A DNA stretch of 64,000 nucleotides, taken from assembly GCA_050010035.1 (NCBI GenBank), contig JBEKLU010000001.1, positions 1 to 64,000 on the forward strand, written 5' to 3'. The translations under genes and the position numbers were made by a program. Under the pieces are notes generated by a model. It was not told where the DNA came from. It saw only the letters and a list, made by a program, of their open reading frames with translations, and searched no databases. This stretch comes from Roseiarcus sp050010035. Lineage in GTDB: Bacteria; Pseudomonadota; Alphaproteobacteria; Rhizobiales; Beijerinckiaceae. Shown here in pieces: positions 25,992-35,284 of the stretch; the stretch's first letter is position 1, and the number at the start of each line of letters is the position of its first letter.

Positions 25992-27848
25992 ATGACCCTG
26001 GGTTGGAAGGCTCTCGGCGTCCAGGCGCGTTTCATGGCGATCGCCGCCGTCGGCGTGCTGGCGGCCGCCGCCGCGATCTTGGCTCTCGTCGGCTGGGCCG
26101 AGTACGCGTCCATGGAAACCAAGTTGCGCGTCCTTTCCGAGAACGAGTTGAGGTCGCTGAACGCGTTGGTCGAAACGGCAATGCGACAGCGGATCGACGA
26201 CCCGCAAGACGTCGCCATCAAGGTGTTCAACAGCTGGTTCGAGAGCCGAAACAAAGAGTATCCGGGAAAACTGTGGAGTGTCTGGAGCCCGAAGGTGACC
26301 GCCTTCGTGGAGCAAGCGTATCCGCAGCGCGCGGTTAAAGCGCCGTTGGACGAAATCGACCGGGAGGCGTTGCGCACCGGTCGTCCGATCGCGCGCTTCG
26401 TCGAGGGCGCCTATCGCTACAGCCTGCCGATCGCCCTCGGCCAGACGTTGACGGGGTCAGGTGAAATTTGCGAAAGCTGCCACGGCGCCGGGATGGAGTT
26501 AAAGGACGGCGAAGTGATCGCCGTGTTTTCGAGCAGCCTATCGACCGCCAACGACATGGCCGCCCTGCGGGAGCTTCTGCTGCAGACCGCGGCCGGCGCG
26601 GCCCTCGGTGGACTGCTGGTGATCCTTGGGGTCCGGCTGATTCTCGGGCGGGTGGTCACCCGGCCGTTGACCGGCATGACGGGGGCGATGCAACGTCTGG
26701 CCGAGGGCGACACGACGATCGAGGTTCCGGCTCAGGATCGAGCCGACGAGATCGGCAAAATTGCAAGAGCGCTGCTGGTGTTTCGCGATGCGGCGGTCGA
26801 GAACGAGCGCCTTGAATCCGAGGTGGCGGAGCGCCGCACCCAGGCCGAATGTGAGCGGGAACGCAACGAACTGGCCGAGCGGGAGGCAATTCGCCAGACG
26901 CGGGAGACCGTCGATTCGATCAGCGTCGCTTTGGCCAAATTGGCCGCAGGGGACCTGACCTACCGAATGTCGTCGGACATACCCGAGGCGTATCGCAAGC
27001 TCCAATCGGATTTCGATGCAGCGATCAGCCAGCTCGAGGACGCGATGCGGAGCGTGACCGGCAGCGCGAATGCGATCCATTCAGGAACGGAGGAGATATC
27101 GACGGCGGCCCACGAGCTGTCGCGCCGCACCGAGCAGCAGGCGGCCAGTCTCGAAGAGACCGCGGCGGCGCTCGAGCAGATCACCGCGACAGTGAGTAAA
27201 TCCGCCGAAGGGGCGGCGCACGCTCACGGCGTCGTCGCCGCCGCCGACACCGACGCCAAGAAGAGCGCCGTGGTGGTGCGACAGGCGGTCGAGGCGATGG
27301 ACGGAATCGCCGAATCGGCGCAGCAGATCAGCCAGATCATCGGCGTGATCGACGAGATCGCTTTCCAGACCAATCTGCTCGCCTTGAACGCGGGGGTCGA
27401 GGCGGCGCGGGCGGGCGACGCCGGCCGCGGCTTCGCGGTCGTGGCTTCCGAGGTCCGCGCGCTCGCCCAGCGTTCGGCGGAGGCGGCCAAGGAGATCAAG
27501 GGCTTGATCACGGCTTCGGCGCGGCAGGTGGAGAACGGCGTGGCGCTCGTCGGCGAAACCGGCAAGTCGCTCGATCGGATCATAACCCAGGTGACCGAGA
27601 TCAGTTCCATCGTCGGCCAAATCGCCGCCAGCGCCAAGGAACAGGCCACCGGGATAGGAGAAGTCAACATCGCGATCAACCAGATGGATCACGTGACGCA
27701 GCAGAATGCAGCCATGGCCGAGGAATCGACGGCGGCGACCCATTCGCTGTCGCAGGAGACCGCGCGACTTTCGGGTCTGGTCGGCGAATTCCGCATCGAC
27801 CGGGCCGAGCGCGCCCATCGAGCGCCGCCCAGGTCGTCCGCCGCTTAG
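25992..27848 (+). CDS. methyl-accepting chemotaxis protein with periplasmic c-type haem (DUF3365-like) sensor
   Basis: 618 residues. TM1 (about 15-37) and TM2 (about 193-219) bracket a periplasmic domain with a haem c motif, C160-E-S-C163-H164, in the style of the Tll0287-like/DUF3365 domain. A HAMP domain (about 220-275) and a signalling domain with the same hairpin tip as its neighbour follow. It is predicted to sense redox state or a diatomic gas in the periplasm. It lacks the C-terminal xWxxF pentapeptide that the upstream receptor has. Haem attachment would need the cytochrome c maturation system, which is not in this window. Confidence 0.92.
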   Translation: MTLGWKALGVQARFMAIAAVGVLAAAAAILALVGWAEYASMETKLRVLSENELRSLNALVETAMRQRIDDPQDVAIKVFNSWFESRNKEYPGKLWSVWSPKVTAFVEQAYPQRAVKAPLDEIDREALRTGRPIARFVEGAYRYSLPIALGQTLTGSGEICESCHGAGMELKDGEVIAVFSSSLSTANDMAALRELLLQTAAGAALGGLLVILGVRLILGRVVTRPLTGMTGAMQRLAEGDTTIEVPAQDRADEIGKIARALLVFRDAAVENERLESEVAERRTQAECERERNELAEREAIRQTRETVDSISVALAKLAAGDLTYRMSSDIPEAYRKLQSDFDAAISQLEDAMRSVTGSANAIHSGTEEISTAAHELSRRTEQQAASLEETAAALEQITATVSKSAEGAAHAHGVVAAADTDAKKSAVVVRQAVEAMDGIAESAQQISQIIGVIDEIAFQTNLLALNAGVEAARAGDAGRGFAVVASEVRALAQRSAEAAKEIKGLITASARQVENGVALVGETGKSLDRIITQVTEISSIVGQIAASAKEQATGIGEVNIAINQMDHVTQQNAAMAEESTAATHSLSQETARLSGLVGEFRIDRAERAHRAPPRSSAA

Positions 27849-27963
27849 GCGCAAGCCTCGGCGCGCCTTACGGCCTCGCCGGTCGCCCCGCGTGACGCAA
27901 GTTTCATTTCGGAACGTCGCGGCGGTGGTATGATCGCTCGCCACGCCATCGGGATGGGGTTCC

Positions 27964-28869
27964 ATGAGCGCCACGTCGATTCCACCGTTCCTGTCTGCCG
28001 CGAGCCTCGTGGCGGCGAGCGCGGGCGAATGGATCGACAGCCGCGCCGCGGCGTCCGGCCGCCGCGCGCCGGTAGGCGGCTGGGTCGATCCCGCAAGCGG
28101 CGAGAAACGGGACGACGCGCTCGCGGCGCTCGCCGCGCGCGCAGTCGTGCTGCTCGGCGAGTCGCACGTCGAGGCGGAGCACCATCGCTGGCAGCTCCAC
28201 ACGATCGCGGGGCTGTTCGGCCGCCGACCCAATATGGTCCTCGGCTTCGAGATGTTCCCGCGGCGGATCCAGCCCGTTCTCGACCGCTGGTCGCAGGGCG
28301 AACTCGACGAGGCCGCCTTCCTCGGCGAGGTCGACTGGCCGCGAATCTGGGGCTTCGCGAGCGAACTCTACCTGCCGCTGTTCCATTTCGCCCGCATGCA
28401 TCGCCTGCCGATGCTGGCGCTCAACGTCGATCGGGCGACGAACCGCCGGGTGGCGGCGCAAGGGTTCGCCGCCGCGCCGAGCGCCGAGCGCGAAGGCGTC
28501 GGCGATCCCGCGCCGGCCTCCGAGGCCTACCGCGCCCGCCTGCTCGCATGGTTCAAGCGGCACCCCGGCGCCGGCGAGGACCCGCGCATGGACGCCGAAC
28601 CTTTCGAACGATTCGTGCGCGCCCAGTCGTTCTGGGACCGCGCCATGGCCGAGGCGATCGCCGGCGCGCGGCGCGATCGCTCCTCCCCGCTCGTCGTCGC
28701 CGTCTTGGGCGCCGGCCACGTCGAGTACGGCGACGGCGTGGCGCGCCAGCTCGCCGCCCTGGGCGTGGACGACGTCGCCGCCGCCCTGCCCTGGCGCGCG
28801 GACGCCGATTATCCGGCCGATCGTCCGCCGATCGCGGACCTGCTCTTCGGCGTGGCGCCGCCCGCCTGA
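27964..28869 (+). CDS. ChaN family (haem-binding uptake, Tiki-superfamily) protein
   Basis: 301 residues with the ChaN-like domain from about residue 55: AVVLLGESHVEAEHHRWQ, GFEMFPRRIQPVLDRW and, near the C-terminus, VLGAGHVEYGDGVARQLA. The paired GESH and GAGH histidines and the nearby Glu are the conserved residues of the EreA/ChaN/Tiki fold. Some members bind haem and are lipoproteins. Here no lipobox or clear signal peptide is seen, so the protein may be cytoplasmic. It follows two chemoreceptors that probably bind haem, which may be chance. Confidence 0.82.
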   Translation: MSATSIPPFLSAASLVAASAGEWIDSRAAASGRRAPVGGWVDPASGEKRDDALAALAARAVVLLGESHVEAEHHRWQLHTIAGLFGRRPNMVLGFEMFPRRIQPVLDRWSQGELDEAAFLGEVDWPRIWGFASELYLPLFHFARMHRLPMLALNVDRATNRRVAAQGFAAAPSAEREGVGDPAPASEAYRARLLAWFKRHPGAGEDPRMDAEPFERFVRAQSFWDRAMAEAIAGARRDRSSPLVVAVLGAGHVEYGDGVARQLAALGVDDVAAALPWRADADYPADRPPIADLLFGVAPPA

Positions 28870-28906
28870 GGAAACGAAGTCGCGGTCTTCGTTCACGAAG
28901 GCTCGC

Positions 28907-29773
28907 CTACCTCCCGCGCGCCCAGCGCCACAGCGCCCATTGGCGCCGCCAGGGCCACGGCGCGGCGAAGGGGTCGAACGGCGCGCGCGCGCGTCGCAGT
29001 CGCCCAAGATCGAGCCGCACGGTCCCCAAGGGAACGAAGGCCGGGACGACAATCGCGGGTAAATCGCCCACAAGCGCCTCCGCTTGCCCCAATCGCCGCT
29101 CGGCGAGCCCGCGCAGTTCGGCGAGCGCCGCGCGCACCCCGGTTCCGTCGCGGCGCGCGCGCACGTCCTCGAGCGAGGCGCCATGGCGTTCCAGCATCTC
29201 GCGCGGCAGGTAGACGGGGCCGCGCGCGCTCGTCTCGGGAAACGTTCGCAACGCCTCGGTCAGGCCGAAAGCGTTCCCCGCGGCCTCGCTCGCTTGCGCC
29301 CCGCCGAGCTCGCGCCCTTCGCCGAGGATCAGCGCCGCGAGCTGAAACAGCAACGACGCGGTGTGGCGGCAATAGGCTTCGAGATCGGCGAGGCTCGCCA
29401 TGGCGTCGTCGTAGAGATCGAACGTGCGCGCCTGCAACAGGTCCTCGAACGCCGCGGCGGGCAGCGCGAACTTCGCCTTGGTGTCGATGAGCGCGGCGGC
29501 GACGGGATGGCTCGAGGCCTCCGAGTCGCGTTCCCCCGCGAGCGCCTCGCGCCACCAGGCCAGGCGCATCTCGCCGGCGAGCGGTTCGCGCGCGGCGACG
29601 CGAACGCGCGCGATCTCGGCGTCGAAGGCGGCGAGCGCGTGAAGATGCGCGCGCGCGCGCTCGGGCGCGAACATGGCCGAAAGCCAGCGGTCGCGCGCGC
29701 GCTCGCGCGCAACATCCGCGCAATGGCCGTAAGCCAGCGCGAGCGCTTCGGCGCGCGCTTCTTCTTCGCTCAT
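28907..29773 (-). CDS. squalene/phytoene synthase family protein (NDUFAF6-like)
   Basis: 288 residues of the trans-isoprenyl diphosphate synthase, head-to-head class. The first aspartate region is weakened (AFDAEIARVR rather than D-x-x-D-D) and the second reads RTFPETSARGPVYLPREML, without an aspartate-rich motif. Its context fits the alphaproteobacterial homologue of the mitochondrial complex I assembly factor NDUFAF6 better than a real phytoene synthase. ATG 29773 overlaps the stop of the Mth938-like gene (ATGA), so the two are coupled. It is convergent with the ChaN-like gene. Confidence 0.85.
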   Translation of the reverse strand: MSEEEARAEALALAYGHCADVARERARDRWLSAMFAPERARAHLHALAAFDAEIARVRVAAREPLAGEMRLAWWREALAGERDSEASSHPVAAALIDTKAKFALPAAAFEDLLQARTFDLYDDAMASLADLEAYCRHTASLLFQLAALILGEGRELGGAQASEAAGNAFGLTEALRTFPETSARGPVYLPREMLERHGASLEDVRARRDGTGVRAALAELRGLAERRLGQAEALVGDLPAIVVPAFVPLGTVRLDLGRLRRARAPFDPFAAPWPWRRQWALWRWARGR

Positions 29774-30171
29774 GGCGCGGCGATGAGCAGCGCCGCGACG
29801 CGGCGGTTCTCGTCCATCATCACGTTATAGACCCGCGAGGCGGGGCCGGTCGCCATCGCCTCGAAGCGAAGCCCGGCGGCGCGCAGGCGCGCCTGGAGCG
29901 CCGGCGCCAGCGGCGCCATCCGCGCTCCCGTGCCGATCACCAGGAACTCGATCGAGCCCGGCTCGGCCTTTATTTCCGCGAACAGCGGCGCCAGCGTCTC
30001 GGCGTCGATCTCCTCGGGGGCGCGAACGGCGACGGCGCCGACGCCTTTCGGCGTCGCCAGGATCGAGCCGACGTGCGAAAGGCCGGCGAAGCGAAACCCG
30101 CCCAGGCCGTAGGCGTCGATCGCGTGGCGACCGGGAACGTAGCCTTCGAGCGCGGGGCGCGGCGCGCTCAC
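29770..30171 (-). CDS. Mth938-like (DUF498) protein, NDUFAF3 homologue
   Basis: 133 residues from GTG 30171. Typical family segments are IDAYGLGGFRFAGLSHVGSIL, EFLVIGTGARMAPL at about 75-88 and TGPASRVYNVMMDENRRVAALLIAA at the C-terminus. In mitochondria the homologue NDUFAF3 helps assemble complex I. In proteobacteria the gene is often found beside secD/secF, as here: its start overlaps the secF stop (GTGA) and its stop overlaps the next start (ATGA). The frame is open far upstream inside secF, but that is not coding. Confidence 0.88.
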   Translation of the reverse strand: MSAPRPALEGYVPGRHAIDAYGLGGFRFAGLSHVGSILATPKGVGAVAVRAPEEIDAETLAPLFAEIKAEPGSIEFLVIGTGARMAPLAPALQARLRAAGLRFEAMATGPASRVYNVMMDENRRVAALLIAAP

Positions 30172-31118
30172 ACCTTCGCCTTGAGGGCGGCGTCCGCCTC
30201 GGGCTCGCTCGCCTTGTCGAGCGTATCGGCGCGCACGCCGAGATAGATGAGCATCGGCGAACAGATGAAGATCGAGGAGTAGGTGGCCACGAAGATGCCC
30301 CAGATCATCGCCGCCGAGAACGAGCGGATGACGTGGCCGCCCAGGAAGAACAGCGCGAGCAGGGCGAGGAACACCGTCGTCGCCGTCATGATGGTGCGCG
30401 GCAGCACGGCGTTGACCGACATGTCGACGATCTCGGCCGTCGACAGGCGCTTGTACTTGCGCATCACCTCGCGAATGCGGTCGAGCACGACGACGGTCTC
30501 GTTGAGCGAATAGCCGACGATGGTCAGGATCGCCGCGATCGACGTCTGGTTGAACTCCAACTGGGTGACGCAGAAGAAGCCGACCGTCAGCAAGAGATCG
30601 TGCATCGTGCCGATGATGGCGCCGACCGCGAACTGCCACTCGAAGCGGAACCAGAGATAGGCGAGCACCGAGATGATCGCGACGACCACGCCGAGCGTGC
30701 CGCTCTGCACCAGTTCGCCCGAAACGCGCGGCCCCACCGCCTCGACGGCGCGGAATTCATAGGCGCCGCCGAACGCCTGGCGCAGCTTGGCGATCGCTAC
30801 CTGCTGGCCGGCTTCCCCGCCCGGCTGCACGTTGAGCCGCATCACCACGTCGGATTCGGCGCCGGTGCGCTGCACTTCGACCGGGCCGAGCCCGAGGCTT
30901 TCGCCCTCGGCGCGCAAGGAGGCGAGATCGGCCGAGCCGCTGACGGCGCGCAACTCGACCTGCGTGCCGCCGGCGAAATCGATGCCGAAATTCATGCCGA
31001 CGGTGAAGAACATCGTCACCGCGACGATCGACAGGAACGCCGACAGGGGATAGCTGACGCGGCGCAGCCGCATGAAGCCGAATTTGGTGTTTTCCGGCGC
31101 GAGGCGCAGCAGTTTCAT
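30168..31118 (-). CDS. secF: protein translocase subunit SecF
   Basis: 316 residues with six membrane segments and a periplasmic domain after TM1. Motifs are GIDFAGGTQVELR at about residues 46-58, VGYSLNETVVVLDRIRE in the cytoplasmic TM4-TM5 loop region and ALFFLGGHVIRSF near the end. With SecD it uses the proton-motive force to help complete protein export. AGGA precedes ATG 31118. The gap from secD is 22 bases, and the gene is coupled to the Mth938-like gene at its stop. Confidence 0.96.
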   Translation of the reverse strand: MKLLRLAPENTKFGFMRLRRVSYPLSAFLSIVAVTMFFTVGMNFGIDFAGGTQVELRAVSGSADLASLRAEGESLGLGPVEVQRTGAESDVVMRLNVQPGGEAGQQVAIAKLRQAFGGAYEFRAVEAVGPRVSGELVQSGTLGVVVAIISVLAYLWFRFEWQFAVGAIIGTMHDLLLTVGFFCVTQLEFNQTSIAAILTIVGYSLNETVVVLDRIREVMRKYKRLSTAEIVDMSVNAVLPRTIMTATTVFLALLALFFLGGHVIRSFSAAMIWGIFVATYSSIFICSPMLIYLGVRADTLDKASEPEADAALKAKV

Positions 31119-31140
31119 CGAGCCAATCCTTCGCGCGACG

Positions 31141-32733
31141 TCATATCGGCAGCACGCTGGGGCGGCGGTTGCGGTACCACAGCGCGATCATCATGCGCGT
31201 CATCGTCACCGCGGTGATCACCGAGGTCAGGATGCCGAGGCCGAGCGAAACCGCGAAGCCGCGCACCGCCCCCGAACCGAAGAGATAGAGGATGACCGCC
31301 GCGACGAACATCGTCACGTTGGAGTCGATGATGGTGGCGAAGGCGCGCTTGAACCCGGCGTCGAGCGCGGAAATCACCGAGCGGCCGAGATGCGCCTCCT
31401 CCCGAATGCGCTCGTAGATCAACACGTTCGAGTCGACCGCCATGCCGATGGTGAAGACGATGCCGGCGATGCCGGGCAGGGTCAGCGTCGCCCCGAGCAG
31501 CGCCATCGAGGCGAAGATGAGGAGGATGTGCACCGCCAGCGCCAGATCGGCGAAAATGCCGAATACGCCGTAGGTGGTGAGCATATAGACGATGACCAGC
31601 GCGCCGCCGACCAGCGCCGCGCGCTTGCCCGCGTCGATCGAATCCTGACCGAGGCCGGGGCCGACGGTGCGCTCTTCGACCACCGTGAGCTTGGCCGGCA
31701 GCGCGCCGGCGCGCAGCAGCACCGAGAGATTGTTGGCCTCTTCGACCGTGAAATTGCCGGTGATCTGGCCGGTTCCGCCGGTGATCGGCCCGAGAATGCG
31801 CGGCGCGGAAATCACCTTGCCGTCGAGCACGATCGCGAACAGGCGGCCGACGTTCTCGGAGGTGACCTGGCCGAAGCGCTGGCCGCCGCGCAGATTGAAG
31901 CGGAAAGTGACGTCGGGCTCGCCGGTGCGCGAATCGAAGCTCGGCTCCGCGTCGACGAGATCCTCGCCCTCCACCATCACGCGCTTCTGCACCGCCATCG
32001 TGCCGCCGCCCTGCTGCATCGGCAGGGTGTCGACTTCGCTCGGCGGATCGCCGGGATCGGCGATCAGACGGAACTCCAGCTTGGCGGTCGCGCCCAAGAG
32101 CTCCTTCACCTTCGTGGTGTCCTGCAGGCCCGGCACTTCGACCAGGATGCGGTCGGCCCCTTGCTGCTCGACGTTGGTTTCCTTCGTGCCGGTGCCGTTG
32201 AGGCGGCGGTTCAAGACTTCGATCGACTGGGAGACGGCGTGGTGGATCTTTTCGGTGATCGCCGCGTCGGTCAACAGCAGTTGGACCGCGCCAGCGCCGG
32301 TGTCGGAGACGTCGAGCGAATGCCCGGTCGCGCCGGTCAGCGCGCCGCCGACGTTCTGATTGAGCGGCAGCAACAGCTGCAGCGCGCGCTCGCGCTCGGC
32401 CGCATCGGCGATGCGCACCACCACGCCGCGCGGCAGCATCGCGATGCCGCCGCTGATCGAAATCTTGCCTTCGCGCATCTTGCCGCGCACGTCGTCGCGC
32501 AGCGCCTCCACCTGCCCCTTGGTCACCGAGGCGCTGTCGACCTCCATGAGAAGCTGCGCGCCGCCCTGCAGGTCGAGGCCGAGCACGATGGCGCGGAACG
32601 GCACGAAGGAGGGAAGCCGGCCCTCGACGGCGGCCACCGTCCCTGGCGCGAGAAAGCTCGGCACGATCATCAGCGCCGCGAAGACGACGAGCGCCAGTAT
32701 GGAGGCGACCTTCCAGGGAGCAAGACGAAACAT
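31141..32733 (-). CDS. secD: protein translocase subunit SecD
   Basis: 530 residues: TM1, a large periplasmic P1 region (about 40-345, with GLDLQGGAQLLMEVD at about 50-64) and five C-terminal membrane helices with GMAVDSNVLIYERIREE, the conserved SecD/SecF loop. It works with SecF and YajC in the inner membrane. The gene starts 51 bases after the yajC stop and ends 22 bases before secF. The length is normal for alphaproteobacteria. Confidence 0.96.
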   Translation of the reverse strand: MFRLAPWKVASILALVVFAALMIVPSFLAPGTVAAVEGRLPSFVPFRAIVLGLDLQGGAQLLMEVDSASVTKGQVEALRDDVRGKMREGKISISGGIAMLPRGVVVRIADAAERERALQLLLPLNQNVGGALTGATGHSLDVSDTGAGAVQLLLTDAAITEKIHHAVSQSIEVLNRRLNGTGTKETNVEQQGADRILVEVPGLQDTTKVKELLGATAKLEFRLIADPGDPPSEVDTLPMQQGGGTMAVQKRVMVEGEDLVDAEPSFDSRTGEPDVTFRFNLRGGQRFGQVTSENVGRLFAIVLDGKVISAPRILGPITGGTGQITGNFTVEEANNLSVLLRAGALPAKLTVVEERTVGPGLGQDSIDAGKRAALVGGALVIVYMLTTYGVFGIFADLALAVHILLIFASMALLGATLTLPGIAGIVFTIGMAVDSNVLIYERIREEAHLGRSVISALDAGFKRAFATIIDSNVTMFVAAVILYLFGSGAVRGFAVSLGLGILTSVITAVTMTRMMIALWYRNRRPSVLPI

Positions 32734-32784
32734 CGGGAATGAAAGTCTCCGCGGACGCAGCGCCTTCGACGCGCTGGCGGCGCA

Positions 32785-33165
32785 TCAGGGGTTCGAAGCG
32801 TCCTTCTTGGACGGCGTCTTGGCGGCGGGGGCGTCTTTGACCGGCTCGCCCTTCGAGCGCACCTCGGCGATGCCCGATCGCGCCAGGCGAATCCTGACGT
32901 TCGACGCGATCTCGAGCTCGACTTCGGCGTCGTCGGTCGACTTGGTGATCTTGCCGATCAATCCGCCGCTGGTCACGACGACGTCGCCGCGCCGCGCCGC
33001 CTTCACCATATCGCGCTGCTCCTTGGCCCGCCGCTGCTGCGGGCGCAGGATCAGAAAATACATGATCGCGAAAATGGCGATGAAGGGAGCGAATTGAATC
33101 AGCGTGTCGGTCGACCCGAAGGGGGACGCGCCGCTGGCTTGGGCGAAGGCTGGCGTAATGAACAA
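32785..33165 (-). CDS. yajC: preprotein translocase subunit YajC
   Basis: 126 residues from TTG 33165, which I choose because the family N-terminus in this group reads (M)FITPAFAQA and CGGAG lies nine bases upstream. One membrane helix (FAPFIAIFAIMYFLILRPQ) is followed by the signature RPQQRRAKEQRDMVKAARRGDVV and a small beta domain. The tail is lysine-rich. It is the first gene of the yajC-secD-secF operon. Confidence 0.92.
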   Translation of the reverse strand: MFITPAFAQASGASPFGSTDTLIQFAPFIAIFAIMYFLILRPQQRRAKEQRDMVKAARRGDVVVTSGGLIGKITKSTDDAEVELEIASNVRIRLARSGIAEVRSKGEPVKDAPAAKTPSKKDASNP

Positions 33166-33345
33166 GGGCGATGGCTCCGGCGGCGCCTTGAGAAAGGGCG
33201 CCGATCGAGGGGTGATCAAAGGCGAGGCATATATAACGGGCGCCGCCGCGAAAGCAACGCCGCACGTAAAGCGCGGGCCAGACGGCGGCCAATCGCCCCG
33301 CCGCCGCCCCTTGCCTTGCGCGGCGCGGCGCGCCAAAAGCGCCCC

Positions 33346-35220
33346 ATGTTGCACATCAACGATCTCACCTATCGCCTGGGCGAACGCCTGCTGATCGATC
33401 ACGCGAGCGCGGCGCTGCCGACCGGCGCGCACGTCGGCCTGGTCGGGCGCAACGGCGCGGGCAAGACCACGCTGTTCCGCCTGATCTCAGGCGAAATCAG
33501 CGGCGAGAGCGGCTCGATCTCGCTTCCCAAGCAGACCCGCATCGGCCGCGTCGAGCAGGAGGCGCCCGGCGGGGCCGAGGCGTTGATCGACTTCGTGCTC
33601 GACGCCGACCGCGAGCGCGCCGCTCTCATCGCCGAAGCGGAGGAAGCGAGCGATCCCCTGCGCATCGCCGAAATCCAGACCCGCCTCGTCGATATCGACG
33701 CCCACGCCGCGCCGGCGCGCGCGGCGCGAATCTTGAGCGGCCTCGGCTTCGACGAGGCGGCGCAGAACCGCGCCCTTGCCGAATTTTCCGGCGGCTGGCG
33801 CATGCGCGTCGCGCTCGCCGCGGTGCTGTTCTCCGCCCCCGACCTGCTGCTGCTCGACGAGCCCACCAACTATCTCGATCTCGAGGGCGTGCTGTGGCTC
33901 ATCGACTATCTCAAGACCTATCCGGCGACGGTCGTCGTCATCAGCCACGACCGCGACCTGCTCGACGACGTCGTCGAGCACATTCTGCATCTGGAGCGCG
34001 CCAAATTGACGTTATGGAGCGGCGGCTACACCAGCTTCGAGCGGCAACGGCGCGAACAACAGGCGCTGCAGGGCAAGGCGCTGAAGAAGCAGGAGGAGCG
34101 GCGCAAGCACTTGCAGGCGTTCGTCGACCGCTTCCGCGCCAGCGCCACCAAGGCGACGCAGGCCCAGTCCCGCCTGAAGATGCTGGCCAAGATGGAGCCG
34201 ATCTCGGCGGTGGTCGACGAAACGGTTATGCCGTTCAAGTGGCCGCCGATCGCGCGGCGCCTCAGCCCGCCGATCGTGGCGATGGAGAAGGTCAGCGTCG
34301 GCTACGGCGATCGCGTCGTCCTTTCCAGGCTCGATCTGACGCTATCCAACGACGACCGCATCGGCCTGCTCGGCGCCAACGGCAACGGCAAGTCGACGTT
34401 CGCCAAGCTGGTCGGCGGGCGCTTGTCGCCGATGAGCGGCAGACTCGTGCGCGCCAACAAGCTCGACGTCGGCTTCTTCGCCCAGCACCAGGTCGACGAG
34501 CTCGACTTGCAGGGCACGCCCTACACTCACGTCGCCGAACGCATGCGCGGCGCGCCGGAGGCGAAGATTCGCGGCCGCGTCGCCCAGATCGGCTTTTCCG
34601 GCGCGCGGGCCGACACAAGAATCGCGGCGCTGTCGGGCGGCGAAAAGGCGCGCCTGCTGATGGGCCTGGCGACCTTCGACGGGCCGCAGCTCCTCATCCT
34701 CGACGAGCCCACGAACCATCTCGACATCGACAGCCGCGCCGAGCTGATCGAGGCGATCAACGAATACGAAGGCGCCTGCATTATCGTTTCGCACGACCGG
34801 CGCCTGCTCGAGGCCTGCGTCGACCGTCTGTGGCTGGTCGCCGACGGCACGGTGCGCGTGTTCGAGGGCGACGTCGCCGACTACGGCCGCTTCGTGCTCG
34901 GCCAGCGCGCGCCGCAAGAGCGCGCCAGGAAGGAGCGCGAGCCCGCCCGCCCCGCCCCGGCGCCCGAGCGGCGCGAGATGAGGCCGCGCCGCGACCTTGC
35001 GCCGCTGCGCAAGGAGATCGTCGCGGTCGAGCAGAAGATGCACCGCTTCCAGGACCTGTTGCGCCGCGTCGACGACGCGCTGGCGCAGGCCGGCGAAACC
35101 GCGAGCAATTCCGCCAAGGTGATCGATCTCGCGAGCAAGCGCGCCGAGCTGGAGGCCGCGCTGGCGGCCGCCGAGGAGGCCTGGCTCGAATTGTCGGCGC
35201 AGGCGGAAGCGACGGCGTGA
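33346..35220 (+). CDS. ABC-F family ATP-binding protein
   Basis: 624 residues with two ABC domains and no membrane part. Domain 1: Walker A GLVGRNGAGKTTLF (about 31-44), signature FSGGWRMR, Walker B LLLLDEPTNYLD. Domain 2: Walker A GLLGANGNGKSTFA, signature LSGGEKARL, Walker B LLILDEPTNHLD. The linker (about 220-280) and the C-terminal segment from about 540 are charged and coiled-coil-like. Such proteins act on the ribosome (translation factor EttA/Uup/YheS type) rather than in transport. ATG 33346 is at the family N-terminus MLHINDLTYRLGERLL. The last 57 bases are duplicated at 36977. Confidence 0.93.
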   Translation: MLHINDLTYRLGERLLIDHASAALPTGAHVGLVGRNGAGKTTLFRLISGEISGESGSISLPKQTRIGRVEQEAPGGAEALIDFVLDADRERAALIAEAEEASDPLRIAEIQTRLVDIDAHAAPARAARILSGLGFDEAAQNRALAEFSGGWRMRVALAAVLFSAPDLLLLDEPTNYLDLEGVLWLIDYLKTYPATVVVISHDRDLLDDVVEHILHLERAKLTLWSGGYTSFERQRREQQALQGKALKKQEERRKHLQAFVDRFRASATKATQAQSRLKMLAKMEPISAVVDETVMPFKWPPIARRLSPPIVAMEKVSVGYGDRVVLSRLDLTLSNDDRIGLLGANGNGKSTFAKLVGGRLSPMSGRLVRANKLDVGFFAQHQVDELDLQGTPYTHVAERMRGAPEAKIRGRVAQIGFSGARADTRIAALSGGEKARLLMGLATFDGPQLLILDEPTNHLDIDSRAELIEAINEYEGACIIVSHDRRLLEACVDRLWLVADGTVRVFEGDVADYGRFVLGQRAPQERARKEREPARPAPAPERREMRPRRDLAPLRKEIVAVEQKMHRFQDLLRRVDDALAQAGETASNSAKVIDLASKRAELEAALAAAEEAWLELSAQAEATA

Positions 35221-35284
35221 GGGGCGCGTCTCTTGGTCAAGACCTGCCGCTTGGCGCCGGTCGTCCGATGTCGCGCGAGGGTGG
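35164..35284 (+). repeat. 121-bp direct repeat, left copy
   Basis: It comprises the last 57 bases of the ABC-F gene, including its TGA, and the next 64 bases. It aligns without gaps to 36977-37097, with about 103 of 121 positions identical by hand count. The two copies flank the L,D-transpeptidase and the 135-residue gene. Confidence 0.85.

Noticed and set aside
28907..29773. Phytoene or squalene synthase for carotenoid or hopanoid synthesis
   Set aside because: The Asp-rich motifs are weak and the gene is coupled to an Mth938-like gene and secDF, not to carotenoid or hopanoid genes.
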